The notes beneath the pieces were generated by a model. That model did no database searches, had not been told where the DNA came from, and saw nothing but the letters and a program-made list of their open reading frames with translations. Source: JAUVKA01 sp964465145 (GTDB lineage Bacteria; Bacteroidota; Bacteroidia; Bacteroidales; UBA12481). Taken from it: 53,078 nucleotides of DNA. The stretch covers positions 1 through 53,078 of the forward strand of contig CAYXJR010000022.1 of NCBI GenBank assembly GCA_964465145.1, read 5' to 3'. Position numbers and translations under genes: made by a program. Every line of letters begins with the position of its first letter. The stretch's first letter is position 1. This document shows positions 52,072-53,078 of this stretch, in pieces.

Positions 52072-52863
52072 ATGCGGTTCATTATTTGTATAGGGATTTC
52101 GCTGATCATCCTTGGATTACTCCCTCCTGTTGAAACTATGGCACAGGGGGAAATCGATGATGAGGCCCGCATATTTTACAGAAATGAAAGAACATTTTCT
52201 GGCACCTTGTCTTCAACAGGCTGGAGCGTTGGTATGCAATATGCAAAACGCAGAAACGCTTTCAAGAGCCTGGTTTACGGAGGGGAAATTGGAAGCCTCC
52301 GTCACCCTAAAGAATACAAAAGCCAAAGCCCCTATGCTGGCGGCTGGGGTACTGGTTATGTATTCGGAAAAACGAATGAGGTGATTTGCCTCAGATTCGG
52401 AACAGGTTTACAAAAGGAAATCTTCGGGAAATATGATAAAGGCGGAATAGCCATCCGTTACTTTTTTTCCGGTGGTCTGTCCCTCGCCTTGATGAAGCCG
52501 GTGTACTATGCAAAAATTGTCGGTTTTGATTATCAAAAACTCGAAGTCATTACAGAAAAATCTCTCTTCGACCCGGATTATATGCAAAGCATTTACGATA
52601 TCTATGACAAAAAATCTTTTTTCATGGGTTTCGATGAAATTAAACTCGACCCAGCTGTGTTTGCCAGGGCTGGCCTTAGCTTTGAATATAGTATCCAGGA
52701 CAGGATCATTAATGCCCTGGAAGGTGGAATTCAACTGGAAGGATTTATGAAGAAAGTCCCCATCATGGCCAGTAATGATAACCGTCAATTGTTTTTTTCG
52801 ATTTTTGTCACTTACAGGTTTGGGAAAGTAATGGATGCCCGGTTTAACAATCTACCCCTTTAA
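52072..52863 (+). CDS. Probable outer-membrane beta-barrel protein, family not recognised
   Basis: The start at 52072 (263 aa) is preferred because it opens a signal peptide (MRFIICIGISLIILGLLPPV, cleaved near ETMAQ) and because the longer frame from 52036 begins inside a promoter. The mature part alternates short amphipathic beta strands (GTLSSTGWSVGMQYAKRRNA, GWGTGYVFGKTNEVICLRFG, GGIAIRYFFSGGLSLALMKP) and ends with LFFSIFVTYRFGKVM. This is typical of a small outer-membrane barrel. No catalytic motif is seen. It follows the T9SS plug-like gene by 39 nt but has its own promoter. Confidence 0.75.
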   Translation: MRFIICIGISLIILGLLPPVETMAQGEIDDEARIFYRNERTFSGTLSSTGWSVGMQYAKRRNAFKSLVYGGEIGSLRHPKEYKSQSPYAGGWGTGYVFGKTNEVICLRFGTGLQKEIFGKYDKGGIAIRYFFSGGLSLALMKPVYYAKIVGFDYQKLEVITEKSLFDPDYMQSIYDIYDKKSFFMGFDEIKLDPAVFARAGLSFEYSIQDRIINALEGGIQLEGFMKKVPIMASNDNRQLFFSIFVTYRFGKVMDARFNNLPL

Positions 52864-52919
52864 AGAAACTGTAAATCCTTAAAAAAACGATCTTCCCAAA
52901 ACGTAGAAAACGTACGTTA

Positions 52920-52952
52920 TTGCTCGTTTTCAAAAATAGAAGCTTAATTTTG
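52920..52952 (+). promoter_or_regulatory. Possible promoter in the terminal 215-base non-coding stretch
   Basis: TTG (52920-52922), 22 nt, TAATTTTG (52945-52952). The spacing is slightly long. The stretch 52864-53078 otherwise shows only AT-rich sequence and very short frames; a gene driven from here would start beyond the window. Confidence 0.4.
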
Positions 52953-53078
52953 TATTATTCATTTTTTTTGTATTTTTAGTGCCTATTAAACTGTGGGATA
53001 TGCACGATTTTTCTGAAATTATAACATTATGAAATATCCATGAGCAATAAATAGCACACCAACCGCGAATGAATATAA

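Noticed and set aside
1..53078. tRNA genes, CRISPR arrays, insertion sequences, prophage or toxin-antitoxin pairs
   Set aside because: Looked for cloverleaf ends, spaced direct repeats, transposase or integrase motifs and small paired genes; none could be supported.

Overview
The window reads as one contiguous piece of a Bacteroidota chromosome, probably an environmental, Bacteroidales/Marinilabiliales-like lineage. The evidence is: Bacteroidota-type promoters (TTG/TTTG about 19-20 nt before TAnnTTTG) ahead of several genes and no obvious Shine-Dalgarno dependence; a complete Na+-NQR operon; a type IX secretion (T9SS) plug-like protein; DUF2961/GH172 and GH97 glycosidases; SSS-family sugar symporters; and the AMP nucleosidase - holA - rhomboid neighbourhood. 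I see no tRNA, rRNA, CRISPR array, integrase, transposase or phage gene. No stretch longer than 300 bases lacks a gene; the longest is the final 215 bases.

Layout. (1) 1-10770 is a galactose/galactoside utilisation region: the tail of a secreted protein, a GH97 probable alpha-galactosidase, a GH172-family protein, lipoprotein aldose 1-epimerase, galactokinase, a mutarotase-like lipoprotein and a vSGLT-like Na+/sugar symporter. A 5'-truncated bleomycin-hydrolase (pepC) remnant interrupts it. (2) 10815-15190 is a sulfate-activation operon: APS reductase (cysH), ATP sulfurylase (cysD, cysN) and a zinc-ribbon, threonine-synthase-like PLP enzyme. It has no sulfite reductase, so its product is sulfite. 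A cysteate synthase feeding sulfonolipid (capnine) synthesis is the most interesting reading. (3) 15354-17223 is a LemA-TPM-TPM envelope module. (4) 17251-22014 (minus) holds a TPR protein, COG1579 zinc-ribbon coiled coil, NIF3, a MerR regulator and an M23 peptidase. (5) 22124-31948 holds alaS coupled to an acyl-CoA synthetase, a lipid kinase, an aldo/keto reductase, a second acyl-CoA synthetase and a second SSS transporter.

(6) 32048-40579 is mostly housekeeping: recR, a glycosyltransferase fused to a decayed phosphoglycosyl transferase, a SPOR-like protein, a GNAT, a stand-alone HsdR-N nuclease-like protein, AMP nucleosidase, holA, a rhomboid, a class IV aminotransferase homologue lacking its PLP lysine, and YqgE. 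(7) 40663-43390 holds a Cys/Met-metabolism PLP enzyme and an NhaC antiporter. (8) 43443-50635 is the Na+-NQR region: a small cysteine-rich membrane protein (NqrM-like), apbE and nqrFEDCBA, closed by a strong terminator. (9) 50704-52863 holds the T9SS plug-like protein and an outer-membrane barrel protein.

The Na+ theme recurs: Na+-NQR makes a sodium gradient that two SSS symporters can spend and the NhaC antiporter can also use. Short intergenic tandem repeats of period 7 or 8 occur at three gene 3' ends. In two cases they supply the stop codon.
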